From positions 1-52,846 of the forward strand of contig JAACJQ010000164.1 in the NCBI GenBank assembly GCA_016879935.1: a stretch of 52,846 bases of DNA, written 5' to 3'. Below, one piece after another: positions 33,731 to 42,564 of this stretch (position 1 is the first letter of the stretch; every line of letters starts with the position of its first letter). The translations under genes were made by a program, and so were the position numbers. The notes beneath the pieces were generated by a model. The model did not search any database. It worked only from the letters and a program-made list of their open reading frames with translations, and was not told the origin of the DNA. Source of the DNA: Archangiaceae bacterium (lineage in GTDB: Bacteria; Myxococcota; Myxococcia; Myxococcales; Myxococcaceae).

Positions 33731-34084
33731 GTGCGTGCGCTCCCGGTCGTCATCGTGTTGCTCTCCTGTGCTGGCCCCGAAGCGCCCGACGTCGCCGTGT
33801 GCCGCGACATCATCACGCGCGTCTGCCTCGGCCCCATCTGTGAACCCGTCACCACGAAGCTCGGCGTCGACGCGACGAACTGTGAAGCGACGCTGCTGAT
33901 GAAGTCGGGTTGCGGCAACGAGAGCTTCGCGTTCACCACGCCGACCCGCGCGCAGGTGCTCGACTGCCGCGTGCCCCTCCTGCGGCAGGGCTCCTCACAG
34001 AAGGTGAAGCCGTCGTGCGCCGACGTCGCCGAGGTGTTCACCGATTGCCCCGACCTCGTGCGCTTCCTCGGAGGCACGCGATGA
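33731..34084 (+). CDS. small Cys-containing lipoprotein
   Basis: A 117-residue predicted lipoprotein; GTG 33731 gives a compact signal MRALPVVIVLLSC with lipidated Cys13. The mature part has eight further cysteines (VCRDIITRVCLGPICEPVTT; SGCGNE; LDCRVP; PSCADV; TDCPDL), suggesting a disulphide-linked helical domain. No family is recognised. Its TGA overlaps the next ATG (ATGA), so it is translationally coupled to the lipoprotein gene downstream. Confidence 0.78.
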   Translation: MRALPVVIVLLSCAGPEAPDVAVCRDIITRVCLGPICEPVTTKLGVDATNCEATLLMKSGCGNESFAFTTPTRAQVLDCRVPLLRQGSSQKVKPSCADVAEVFTDCPDLVRFLGGTR

Positions 34085-35337
34085 GGCGCGCACTCCTCTT
34101 CTTCTGTGCCGGCCTCGCCGCCTGTGCGCCCATCGAGAAGACGGTGCGCACCGAGCGTGGGCCGCTGTTGCGCTCGTTCACCCGCCCGATGGTCGTCGAA
34201 GGTGGCCTGGCCGCCGAGGTTCAGGTCGCGTGGCCCAGGCTCGAGGTGCAGGTGAAGTCGAGCGACCTGTGCCGTGAGGTGTCGGTCGACGAGTACGCGG
34301 AGGAGCGCATCACCGAGCGCTCGGCTCCGGCGGCGGGCGCGGCGTTCTCGACCGGCGTCGCCACCACGCTGGCGTCGGCGGCGTTGTTCGGCATCTCGTT
34401 TCTCTTGAGCAACTCGCCCGACACCACCGTCATCGACACCACGGGCCGCTTCGGCCCGCCGCCGCGCACCATCATGCAGGGCTGGTCCATCGTCGCGCTC
34501 GCCATCGGGCTGCCCGCGCTCGCAGTGGGCGGCATCGCGTTTCTGCGCACGGGCGAAGACGTCGAGCAGCGGCGCGTCGAGCAGGAGACCGGCCAGAAGG
34601 ACACCGTCTGCAACGTTCGCAACGCGACGGGCGCGGTCCGGTTCATCGGCGCGCGGGGAGAAGTGGCGGTCGCTCCGCTGGTCGAGGGCGTGAGCAGCGT
34701 CGACGCGAGCAGCTTCAAGGGCGCGCCCGAAGACCTGATGCTCGCCGACAAGGCCATCACGCTCGACGAGCGCGGCGTGCTCACGCTCGGCGCCTTCGCG
34801 GCCTGCGTGCAGCTCGAGGCCGAAGGCGCGCGTGCCCCCGAGTCGCTCGGTGACGGCGCGCTGCTCGCCCGCGTCGACCGCATGAAGAACTGCCGTCAGG
34901 TTCGGGGTGACGCGCTCGCCGAGCCGCTCCAGGCCGCCGAGGCCGAGGTCTCCCGCCGTCGTCAGACGGGTACGCCAGGCGCGTTCGCTCCCGGGCCCTC
35001 GGTCGCGTCGTTCGAAGAGGCCGTCTCGGCCTACGCGCCCAGGCTCACCTTCAAGGCCGGCTCGGCTGACCTTGCCAGGCTCGATGCCCCCGACACGCTC
35101 AACGGGCAAGCCGTCTTCATGCAGGGCGTCGTCTCGTCGGGCCTGGCCGAGAACATCGGCGTGCTGCAGCTCGGGGCGCGCGAGGTGTTCGTCTTCATCC
35201 CTCCCAGGCGCTCGTGGAGCGGTGACTTCGGCAACGGCGCCCGCGTCGAGGCCGTGGCGGTGATGGCGGGCTGGCAGACGGTGGGCGACAAGACCCTGCC
35301 GCTCGCCAGGCTCGTGTGGATGCGAACCGCGTTCTGA
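34081..35337 (+). CDS. lipoprotein with internal membrane segments, function unknown
   Basis: A 418-residue protein starting at an ATG that overlaps the previous stop. The signal MRRALLFFCAGLAACAPIEK has lipobox LAAC (Cys15). Two hydrophobic segments follow, around 85-110 (FSTGVATTLASAALFGISFLL) and 130-155 (GWSIVALAIGLPALAVGGIA), so the chain crosses the membrane again, or these form a hairpin. The rest is predicted globular, with a pair of Cys (NVRNATGAV region and GAFAACVQLEAEG). The C-terminal domain (about 320-418) looks like an OB-fold or beta sandwich (DTLNGQAVFMQGVVSSGLAE; REVFVFIPPRRSW). No homologue is recognised. Confidence 0.72.
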   Translation: MRRALLFFCAGLAACAPIEKTVRTERGPLLRSFTRPMVVEGGLAAEVQVAWPRLEVQVKSSDLCREVSVDEYAEERITERSAPAAGAAFSTGVATTLASAALFGISFLLSNSPDTTVIDTTGRFGPPPRTIMQGWSIVALAIGLPALAVGGIAFLRTGEDVEQRRVEQETGQKDTVCNVRNATGAVRFIGARGEVAVAPLVEGVSSVDASSFKGAPEDLMLADKAITLDERGVLTLGAFAACVQLEAEGARAPESLGDGALLARVDRMKNCRQVRGDALAEPLQAAEAEVSRRRQTGTPGAFAPGPSVASFEEAVSAYAPRLTFKAGSADLARLDAPDTLNGQAVFMQGVVSSGLAENIGVLQLGAREVFVFIPPRRSWSGDFGNGARVEAVAVMAGWQTVGDKTLPLARLVWMRTAF

Positions 35338-35450
35338 GGTCGCACAACACTTCTTCAAAATCGTCAGCGTGACCGCAACCGGCTGGATCTGCTCTGTCTG
35401 ATCAGGCCGGAGCGGTGTCGGTGCACGCCTACCCAAACGTTTTGTTGAGG

Positions 35451-35505
35451 GTTGGTTAGTCATTCGCTACTAACGAATGGCGTTAGGAACCACTGACTAA
35501 CCAAC
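35451..35505. promoter_or_regulatory. composite palindromic operator of the TetR/RND efflux operon
   Basis: A 55-base palindrome centred on 35478: 21 of 27 base pairs match, with perfect 12-base outer arms GTTGGTTAGTCA (35451-35462) and TGACTAACCAAC (35494-35505) and inner arms GCTAAC-type at 35470-35475 and 35481-35486. It can also be read as two tandem sites with the half-site GTTAGT: GTTAGT-8 bases-ACTAAC at 35455-35474, and GTTAG-10 bases-CTAAC at 35482-35501. It ends 6 bases before the TetR ATG. This is the expected position of an autoregulatory operator controlling the whole efflux operon. Confidence 0.75.
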
Positions 35506-35511
35506 TCCCTC

Positions 35512-36129
35512 ATGGCCCGGCCCCGCACCATCACCGACGAGCAGATTCTCGGCACGATGCGCTCGTCCGTGCTCGAGCATGGGCCTGCGGTCTCGCTCGA
35601 CCTCGTGGCCGAGAAGCTGGGTGTGACGGGCCCCGCGCTGCTCAAGCGCTTCGGCTCGCGCCAGAAGCTGATGATCGAGGCGCTCAAGCCGCCCGAGATT
35701 CCCACCTGGGTCGAGCAGCACCGCGCCCTCGATGGTCGCCCGCTTCAGGAGCAGCTCGAGACGCTCTTCACCGACATCTGGACCTTCTTCTCCGAGGCCG
35801 TGCCCTGCGTGATGGCGCTGCGTGAGAGCGGCATCGAAGACCAGCTCTGGCAGAAGGCCGTGGGGCCGGGGCCGCTGCGTGGCCTCACTGCGCTCGTGAA
35901 GTGGCTCGAGCTGGCGCAGGGCGAAGCGCTCATCGACAGCGACGACCTCGAGACCGCCGCCTACACGATGCTCGGCGCGCTCCACATGCGCACCATCACC
36001 ACCCACATCACCCGGCAGTCGATGGCCACCCGCCACCACCGCCACCACCTGCGAGGCCTGGCCTCGTTCTTTGCCGGCGCGCTTGCTCCCAAGGCTCGCG
36101 CCTCAAAACCCCGTCAGGCGAAAGCCTGA
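35512..36129 (+). CDS. TetR-family repressor of the RND efflux operon
   Basis: A 205-residue TetR-type regulator. The N-terminal helix-turn-helix domain (about 5-55) reads TITDEQILGTMRSSVLEHG, then LVAEKLGVTGPALLKRFGSR and QKLMIEAL. The C-terminal ligand-binding domain is helical and ends in a His/Arg-rich tail (TRHHRHHLRGLASFFAGALA). It lies just upstream of the adaptor gene (24 bases) in the same direction and directly behind the palindrome at 35451-35505. By analogy with AcrR, MexR-like TetR and similar repressors it is expected to repress the operon, itself included, until a toxic ligand binds. The ligand is unknown. Confidence 0.93.
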   Translation: MARPRTITDEQILGTMRSSVLEHGPAVSLDLVAEKLGVTGPALLKRFGSRQKLMIEALKPPEIPTWVEQHRALDGRPLQEQLETLFTDIWTFFSEAVPCVMALRESGIEDQLWQKAVGPGPLRGLTALVKWLELAQGEALIDSDDLETAAYTMLGALHMRTITTHITRQSMATRHHRHHLRGLASFFAGALAPKARASKPRQAKA

Positions 36130-36153
36130 ACGCCGTCTCCCGGAGCCCCCGCC

Positions 36154-37230
36154 ATGTCCAAACTCGTCCTGACGCTGTCCACCGCCGCAGCGTTGCTGCT
36201 CGCCGGCTGCAAGAAGCCCGAAGAAGCCACACCCGAGAAGCCCAAGTCGGTCACGACGCTGCCGCCAGTCAAGGTCGAGCTGGGCGCCGTGACGCACGAG
36301 AAGATGCCCCGACTGCTGACGCTGACCGGCAGCGTCGTCGCCGACCGGCAGAGTGAAATCGCCGCCAACGTCTCGGGCCGCGTCACCGCCACCTACGTCG
36401 AGCGCGGCATGCCGGTGAAGGCCGGGCAGGTCATCGCCGTCGTCGACGCGCGCGCGGCCGGGTTCCAGGCCGCCGCAGCCACTGCCCAGTCGCAGGCCGC
36501 CCAGACTCAGGTCGCGCTCGCCAAGCAGGAGTGCGACCGCGCCGACACGCTCTTCGGTCAGGGCGCCATCGCGAAGGCCGAGTACGACCGGCTCAAGAGC
36601 CAGTGCACCGCGCAGCTCTACAACGCCAACGCGGCTCAGGCGAACGCCGACCTCGCCGGCAAGCTCGCGGGCGACACCGTCATTCGCGCCCCGATGGATG
36701 GAATCATCGGCGAACGGTACGTGAACGTCGGTGAGTACGTGCAGCCGCCCACGCGCGTCGCCAGCGTGTTCTCGGTGAACCCCGCGCGCATCAGCATCAG
36801 CGTGCCCGAGCCCGCCGTCGGCCGCATCCAGGAAGGCCAGTCGCTCGACGTCGAGGTCTCGAGCTGGCCCGACCGCAAGTTCCCCGCCACGGTTCGCTTC
36901 GTCAGCCCCGCGCTGCGCGCCCAGACCCGCGACCTCATCATCGAGGCCAGCGCGAAGAACGAAGACGGCGCGCTCAAGCCCGGCATGTTCGCCACCGTCA
37001 AGCTCGTCACCGGTGAAGAGGAACAGCCCACCGTGCCCGTCGACGCCATCAAGACCGATGGCAACGTGCGTCGCCTCTTCATCGCGAGGACCCAGACGGC
37101 CGTGGAGTTCGTGGTGCGCACCGGCCTCACGAAGGACGGCCGCATCGCCGTGTTCGAGCCGCTCGCCGCAGACACCCAGGTCATCGTCAGACCGCCTCCC
37201 GGGCTGGCCGACGGCTCCGCCATTCAGTGA
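36154..37230 (+). CDS. RND efflux periplasmic adaptor (membrane fusion protein) lipoprotein
   Basis: A 358-residue adaptor with a lipoprotein signal MSKLVLTLSTAAALLLAGCK (Cys19). The usual order is present: a first beta/lipoyl half (LTLTGSVVADRQSEIAANVS; RVTATYVERGMPVKAGQVIA), a coiled-coil hairpin (about 105-165, AATAQSQAAQTQVALAKQE), the second lipoyl half (DTVIRAPMDGIIGERYVNVG), a beta-barrel domain (PARISISVPEPAVGRIQEGQ) and a membrane-proximal domain (LKPGMFATVKLVTGEEEQPT). It links the inner-membrane pump to the outer-membrane channel. It is the second gene of the operon, 12 bases before the RND gene. Confidence 0.96.
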   Translation: MSKLVLTLSTAAALLLAGCKKPEEATPEKPKSVTTLPPVKVELGAVTHEKMPRLLTLTGSVVADRQSEIAANVSGRVTATYVERGMPVKAGQVIAVVDARAAGFQAAAATAQSQAAQTQVALAKQECDRADTLFGQGAIAKAEYDRLKSQCTAQLYNANAAQANADLAGKLAGDTVIRAPMDGIIGERYVNVGEYVQPPTRVASVFSVNPARISISVPEPAVGRIQEGQSLDVEVSSWPDRKFPATVRFVSPALRAQTRDLIIEASAKNEDGALKPGMFATVKLVTGEEEQPTVPVDAIKTDGNVRRLFIARTQTAVEFVVRTGLTKDGRIAVFEPLAADTQVIVRPPPGLADGSAIQ

Positions 37231-37242
37231 GAGGACACCACC

Positions 37243-40200
37243 ATGCAATGGCTCGCTGAACTCTGTGTGAAGCGCCCGGTCTTCGCGACCGTGCTCTCGC
37301 TCGTCATCCTCGTCGTCGGTGGCGTCTTCTACAAACAGCTGGGCGTCGATCAGTTCCCGAAGATCGACTTCCCCGTCATCGTCGTGCAGACGACCCTGCC
37401 GGGCGCCGCGCCGGAAGACGTCGAGACCGACATCTCCGACCGCATCGAAGGCGCCGTCAACACCATCAGCGGCATCGACGAGCTGCGCTCGAACTCCTCC
37501 GAAGGCGTCTCGCAGGTCATCATTCAGTTCACGCTCGAGAAGAACGTCGACGTGGCCGCGCAAGAGGTGCAGCAGAAGATCAACATGGTGCTGCCCGAGC
37601 TGCCGAAGGGCATCGACCCGCCCATCGTGCAGAAGTTCGACCCCGACGCGCAGCCCGTGCTCTTCATCGCCCTGCGCAACGCGAACGCCGACGTGCGCGA
37701 AATCACCGACCTCGCCGACCGCGTCGTTCGCCGCCGCCTCGAGTCGGTCAACGGCGTCGGTCAGGTGACGCTCATCGGTGGCCGCAAGCGCCAGGTCAAC
37801 GTGCTCGTCGACCCCGTCAAGCTCAAGGCCCTCGGCATCGCGCCGGCCGAGATCGGCGCCGCCATCAACAGCCAGAACATCACGCTGCCCGGTGGCCGCC
37901 TCGACATCAGCCGCGACTACCTCACCGTGCGCGTCAACGGCCGCGTGAAGTCGCTCGACGAGATGCGCGCCGTCGTCGTGCGCAACCAGCAGGGCCGCGA
38001 GATTCGCCTCGACGAGATCGCCACCATCGAAGACGGCCTCGAAGACGTGGCGACCGCCGCCCGGTGGAACGGCGAGCCCACGGTGCTGCTCGCGCTGCGC
38101 AAGCAGTCGGGCACCAACACCGTCGCCGTCGTCGACACCGTCAAGGAGCGCATGGCCGAGGTGCGCACCCAGCTGCCCAAGGGCTACTCCCTCGAGATTC
38201 AGCGCGACGGCTCGCAGGTCGTTCGCACCGGCACCGAGGCCGTCACCGAGCACCTCATTCTCGGCGCGCTCTTCGCCGCCATCATCGTGCTCATCTTCCT
38301 CGGCAACGTGCGCTCGACGGTCATCGCCGCGCTCGCGATTCCGACGTCGATCATCGGCACCTTCGCCCTGATGAAGTTGATGGGCTACACGCTCAACACC
38401 ATCACCCTGCTCGCACTCGCGTTAGCCGTCGGCATCGTCATCGACGACGCCATCGTCGTGCTCGAGAACATCTTCAAGTACGTCGAAGAGAAGGGCTACG
38501 ACCCCAAACGCGCGGCCATCGAGGGCACGAGGGAAATCGGCATGGCGGTGCTCGCGACGACGCTGTCGCTCATCGCGGTCTTCCTCCCCATCGCCTTCAT
38601 CGCCGGCATTCCCGGCCGCTTCCTCGGCAGCTTCGGCATCACCATGTCGTTCAGCATCGCGGTCTCGCTGTTCGTGAGCTTCACGCTCACCCCGACGCTG
38701 GCCGCCTACTGGCTCGAGAAGAAGAAGAAGGGCGACCACCGCAAGTCGGTGCTCGAGCGCATCGTCGACTTCGGCTACCGCCCGGTCGAGCGCGGCTACG
38801 GCGCGGTGCTGACCTTCGTCATGCGCCACCGGTGGATCGTCGTCATCGCCGCCATCGCCTCGCTCGCCTCGATGGGCCCGCTCGCGAAGAAGGCGCGCAA
38901 GGGCTTTCTGCCCATCGACGACCGCGCACAGTTCGAGGTCGTCGTGCGCCTGCCCGAAGGCCGCAGCGTCGCCGCGTCGGAGCTCATCGGTGAACGCATC
39001 GCCCGCCAGATTCGCGACCTGCCCGAGGTCACCGCGACGCTCGTCACCATCGGTGACGACCCGGCTCGCACCGCCAACCAGGCGCGCATCTACGTGAAGC
39101 TGCTCGCGCCCGACAAACGCACCATCACCCAGAACGAGCTCAAGGGCGTCGTGCGCGAGAAGATCCTCTCGCAGCTGCCCAAAGACCTTCGCGTCAACGT
39201 GGCCGACGTGAACGAGTTCGGCGGCGGTCAGGCGACGGCGCGCATTCAGTACCTCATCGCCGGCCCCGACCTGAAGCTGCTCACCGAGGCCAACGAGCGC
39301 GTGCTCGAGCGCCTCCGCAAGATTCCTGACGCAGTCGACGTCGACTCCACGCTCGTCGTCGGCAAGCCCGAGCTCGGCGTGACCATCGACCGCCAGCGCG
39401 CCGCAGACCTGGGCGTGCAGGTCGTCGACGTCGCGCAGGCGCTCCAGCTGCTCGTCGCCGGTCAGAAGGTGTCGACGTACGCAGAAGGCGGCGAGCAGTA
39501 CGACGTGCGCGTTCGCGCGCTGCCCGAGTACCGCACCAGCGAAGACAACCTGCAGCTGCTCACGGTGCCCAGCCGCAAGGGCGGCCTCGTCGCGCTCGCC
39601 GACGTCGTGCACCTCGACCCGGGCACCAGCCCCTCGACCATTCAGCGCTACCAGCGCGAACGGCAGGTCACCTTCCTGCTCAACGGAGAACCCGGCGCCA
39701 ACGAAGGCGCCATCGGTGACGCGGTGGTGAGCGTGCTCGACGACGAGGTGAAGCAGCTGCCCAAGGGCTTCTCGGCGCGGCCGCAGGGTCAGACGAAGAT
39801 CATGAAAGAGGTCGCGCTGAGCTTCGTGCTCGGTCTGCTCGCCTCGATGCTCTTCATGTACCTCATCCTCGCGGCGCAGTTCGAGTCGTGGCTGCACCCG
39901 GTCACCATTCTCATCTCGCTGCCGCTCACGCTGCCGTACGCGATTCTGTCGGTCATTCTCTTCGACCAGGCGCTCGACCTGTACTCGGGCCTCGGCATCT
40001 TCGTGTTGTTCGGCGTCGTGAAGAAGAACGCCATTCTGCAGATCGACCACACGAACCACCTGCGAGAGTCCGGCAAGGGGCTGCTCGAGGCGGCGTACCG
40101 AATCATCGACCGCGGCCAGTCGTGGGCGATGACCCAGGGCGACCTGCACGAGCTGTTCGACCGTGAGCTCGGCAAGGCGGCCGTCGACACCGCGCTCGCG

Positions 40201-40581
40201 AAGGCGAACCCCGCCAAGCCTGCCAGCATCAAGCGCCAGATGGAGAAGGCCTGGCGCCTCAAGGCCATCGTCCAGGCGAACAAAGACCGGTTGCGCCCCA
40301 TCTTGATGACGACGCTCGCCTTCGTGGCCGGCATGATTCCCCTCGTCACCTCGAAGGGCATCGGCGCCGGCTACAACAAGGCGACCGCAGGCGTGGTCGT
40401 CGGCGGGCAGACGCTCTCGCTCGTGCTGACGCTGCTCGCCGTGCCCGTCGCGTACTCGTTCTTCGACGACATCGTGCTGTTCTTCAAACGGTACCGCCGC
40501 GAGGACGAGACCGAAGAGGTGCGCTCACCCGACGACCTCACGAACCCGCACGGCGTCATCCCTTCGGAGGCAGGCAAGTGA
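37243..40581 (+). CDS. RND-family efflux permease with extra cytoplasmic segment
   Basis: A 1112-residue proton-driven exporter of the hydrophobe/amphiphile RND family (AcrB-like). N terminus MQWLAELCVKRPVFATVLSL is the family start. TM4 carries the paired aspartates D401-D402 (GIVIDDAIVVLENIF) and TM10 carries Lys927/928 (GVVKKNAILQIDH), both needed for proton relay. FLPIAFIAGIPGRFLGSFG and RLRPILMTTLAFVAGMIPL are also typical. Between HTNHLRESGKGLLEAAYRI and KAIVQANKDRLRPILM there is an extra, charged segment of about 48 residues (about 956-1003, from DRGQSWAMTQGDLHELFDRE to KRQMEKAWRL), absent from AcrB at this position. Without it the length would be close to AcrB. Its GTGA overlap with the TolC-like gene couples the two. 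Confidence 0.96.
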   Translation: MQWLAELCVKRPVFATVLSLVILVVGGVFYKQLGVDQFPKIDFPVIVVQTTLPGAAPEDVETDISDRIEGAVNTISGIDELRSNSSEGVSQVIIQFTLEKNVDVAAQEVQQKINMVLPELPKGIDPPIVQKFDPDAQPVLFIALRNANADVREITDLADRVVRRRLESVNGVGQVTLIGGRKRQVNVLVDPVKLKALGIAPAEIGAAINSQNITLPGGRLDISRDYLTVRVNGRVKSLDEMRAVVVRNQQGREIRLDEIATIEDGLEDVATAARWNGEPTVLLALRKQSGTNTVAVVDTVKERMAEVRTQLPKGYSLEIQRDGSQVVRTGTEAVTEHLILGALFAAIIVLIFLGNVRSTVIAALAIPTSIIGTFALMKLMGYTLNTITLLALALAVGIVIDDAIVVLENIFKYVEEKGYDPKRAAIEGTREIGMAVLATTLSLIAVFLPIAFIAGIPGRFLGSFGITMSFSIAVSLFVSFTLTPTLAAYWLEKKKKGDHRKSVLERIVDFGYRPVERGYGAVLTFVMRHRWIVVIAAIASLASMGPLAKKARKGFLPIDDRAQFEVVVRLPEGRSVAASELIGERIARQIRDLPEVTATLVTIGDDPARTANQARIYVKLLAPDKRTITQNELKGVVREKILSQLPKDLRVNVADVNEFGGGQATARIQYLIAGPDLKLLTEANERVLERLRKIPDAVDVDSTLVVGKPELGVTIDRQRAADLGVQVVDVAQALQLLVAGQKVSTYAEGGEQYDVRVRALPEYRTSEDNLQLLTVPSRKGGLVALADVVHLDPGTSPSTIQRYQRERQVTFLLNGEPGANEGAIGDAVVSVLDDEVKQLPKGFSARPQGQTKIMKEVALSFVLGLLASMLFMYLILAAQFESWLHPVTILISLPLTLPYAILSVILFDQALDLYSGLGIFVLFGVVKKNAILQIDHTNHLRESGKGLLEAAYRIIDRGQSWAMTQGDLHELFDRELGKAAVDTALAKANPAKPASIKRQMEKAWRLKAIVQANKDRLRPILMTTLAFVAGMIPLVTSKGIGAGYNKATAGVVVGGQTLSLVLTLLAVPVAYSFFDDIVLFFKRYRREDETEEVRSPDDLTNPHGVIPSEAGK

Positions 40582-41864
40582 AGACGCTCGCAGTGGGGAT
40601 GGGGCTGGTGGCGGCGCAGGCGGCCGCGCAGCCAAAGACGTTGAAGGACTTTCTGGCGAGCGCCGACGAGCAGAACGTCGACCGCCGCATCTCGCTCGAG
40701 CAGCGGCAGCGCGCCGAGGCCGAGTTCCGCGCCGCGTGGACGGGCTTGTTGCCGTCGCTCTCGGCCAGCGCCACGTGGACGCACAACCAGTTCGAGGCGG
40801 TCGCCAACTTCCCCAACCCCGCGACCGGAGCGGTGACGAAGCTCGTCATCATTCCCCAGGACCAGCTCGACGGCGCGCTCCGCGTCGACGTGCCCCTCAT
40901 CGACACGACCCGGTGGTTCCGCGCGCTCGCGTCGAACACCGCCCAGCAGTCGGCTGCCGAGCGCGAGCAGCTCACCCGCGACCTCGTCAAGCGCCAGGTC
41001 GTCGGCGCGTACTATGGCTACGCGGCGGCGCTGGCCGTGCGTGAGTCGTCGAAGAAGTCGGTCGCGGTCGCCGAAGCGCAGCTCAAGCTCATCGAGATTC
41101 GCGTCGGAGCCGGCGCCGCGACCGAGCTCGAGCAGATGCGCGCCCGTGCCGAGCTCGCCCGCAACCGGCAGACGTTGGCCGACGTCGAGTCGCTCGTCTC
41201 CACCACGCGCCGCTCCTTGAACACGGTGTCGTTCCTCGAGCCGCCTGCCGACGTCGCGCTCCCCACCGACGACCTGCACCCCGAAGCGGCGGTGACGACG
41301 TTCGAAGAGAAGGTGCCCGAGCTGCCCACCATCAAGGCTGCCGACCTCGACGTGGAGGCGGCCGGTAAGCTCGCCACTGCGTCGCGGCTCGCGCTCGTGC
41401 CCGTGGTGAGCGGCCAGTTCACCCAGCGCTTCACCAACGCGACTGGCTTCCAGAACCAGTCGACGCTCTACAACGCGGGTGTGGGCCTGCAGTGGCGCAT
41501 CGACGTGCCCACGTTCCAGAACATGCAGGTGCAGGCCTCGGCCGAGTCGACCGCGAAGCTCGCGGCGGAGCGGGCGCGGCTGCAGGCGCGAGATCAGATC
41601 TTTCAGGACTGGAACCGCCTCGAGGCCGCTCGCCAGAAGGCCGAGCTCGTGCAGGCCCAGGTCGCCGCTGCCCAGCGCGCGAGCCAGGTGGCGAAAGATC
41701 GCTACGCCGTCGGAGCCGCCACGCAGGTCGACGTCATTCAGGCCGAGCGTGACGTGTTCGGCGCCGAGGTCGCGCAGATTCAGGCCCGCACCGAGCTCGC
41801 TACAGCGCGCGCCGGCCTGCGCCTGAGCGCCGGCATGCCGCTGTTCTCCGACGAGCAGCGCTGA
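40578..41864 (+). CDS. TolC-like outer-membrane efflux channel
   Basis: A 428-residue outer-membrane efflux protein. The GTG start overlaps the RND stop (GTGA). The signal peptide (MKTLAVGMGLVAAQAAAQ) is short. Two outer-membrane-efflux repeats follow, each with the typical long helices: LEQRQRAEAEFRAAWTGLLP, then RRSLNTVSFLEPP, and in the second half QIQARTELATARAGLRLSAG near the C terminus. It forms the channel through which the RND pump and adaptor expel substrates. No Cys lipobox is evident, so it is probably not lipidated, unlike OprM. The total order TetR, adaptor, pump, channel is a complete, self-sufficient tripartite system. Confidence 0.94.
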   Translation: MKTLAVGMGLVAAQAAAQPKTLKDFLASADEQNVDRRISLEQRQRAEAEFRAAWTGLLPSLSASATWTHNQFEAVANFPNPATGAVTKLVIIPQDQLDGALRVDVPLIDTTRWFRALASNTAQQSAAEREQLTRDLVKRQVVGAYYGYAAALAVRESSKKSVAVAEAQLKLIEIRVGAGAATELEQMRARAELARNRQTLADVESLVSTTRRSLNTVSFLEPPADVALPTDDLHPEAAVTTFEEKVPELPTIKAADLDVEAAGKLATASRLALVPVVSGQFTQRFTNATGFQNQSTLYNAGVGLQWRIDVPTFQNMQVQASAESTAKLAAERARLQARDQIFQDWNRLEAARQKAELVQAQVAAAQRASQVAKDRYAVGAATQVDVIQAERDVFGAEVAQIQARTELATARAGLRLSAGMPLFSDEQR

Positions 41865-41931
41865 CGTCTCGCAGAAGCGCGGCTCCTCGCAGCGCGGAGC
41901 GGTTCTCGAGCCCGCGGCCTACGTTCGCGGC

Positions 41932-42564
41932 ATGCACCGCCTCACGTCGGCCGTCATTCAGTCGGAATCGAAACTGCGCGCGCTGCTCGGTGAGCCGCTT
42001 GCCGTCGTGAAGCAGAAGATCGCGACGCGGCTCAACCCGCTCACCCGCCAGTTCATCGAGCGGTCTCCGTTTCTGTGCCTGGCGACGTCGGACGTTTCGG
42101 GCGCCTGCGACGTCAGCCCTCGAGGAGACCCGCGCGGCTTCGTTCGCATTCTCGACGAGGTCACGCTCCTCGTCCCCGAGCGGCCCGGCAACCGCCTCGC
42201 CGACTCGCTGCGCAACATCATCGCCAACCCGCACGTCGGCTTGCTCTTCGTGATTCCCGGCGTCGGCGACACGTTTCGCGTCAACGGCCGCGCGACGCTC
42301 GTCACCGACCAGACGTTGCTTGGGCCATGCGCAGTCGAAGGCAAGGTGCCGAAGCTGGGTATTCTCGTCGACGTCCTCGAGGCGTACACACAGTGCTCGA
42401 AGGCGCTCCTGCGGTCGGAGCTGTGGAACCCCGAGCGCTTCGTGTCTCGCGACGTGCTGCCGACGAATGGCCAGATTCACGAAGCGCTGTGCGAGGGCTT
42501 CGATGGCAAGAAGTACGACGCGGAGCGGGCCGAGCGATACGCCCGGCGCGAGGGCTTCTACTGA
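41932..42564 (+). CDS. PPOX-class FMN-dependent flavoprotein (MSMEG_1061-like)
   Basis: A 210-residue protein of the pyridoxamine-5-phosphate oxidase-like split barrel. Family features include FIERSPFLCLATSDVSGACD, VSPRGDPRGFVRILDEVTLL, PERPGNRLADSLRNIIANPH and the dimer strands VGLLFVIPGVGDTFRVNGRA. The C-terminal helical part includes CSKALLRSELWNP, characteristic of the MSMEG_1061-like group. Such proteins bind FMN or F420 and act as oxidoreductases on unknown substrates. ATG 41932 is 67 bases from the end of the efflux operon and could be transcribed with it. Its last 7 bases overlap the end of a convergent, apparently frameshifted gene. Confidence 0.88.
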   Translation: MHRLTSAVIQSESKLRALLGEPLAVVKQKIATRLNPLTRQFIERSPFLCLATSDVSGACDVSPRGDPRGFVRILDEVTLLVPERPGNRLADSLRNIIANPHVGLLFVIPGVGDTFRVNGRATLVTDQTLLGPCAVEGKVPKLGILVDVLEAYTQCSKALLRSELWNPERFVSRDVLPTNGQIHEALCEGFDGKKYDAERAERYARREGFY

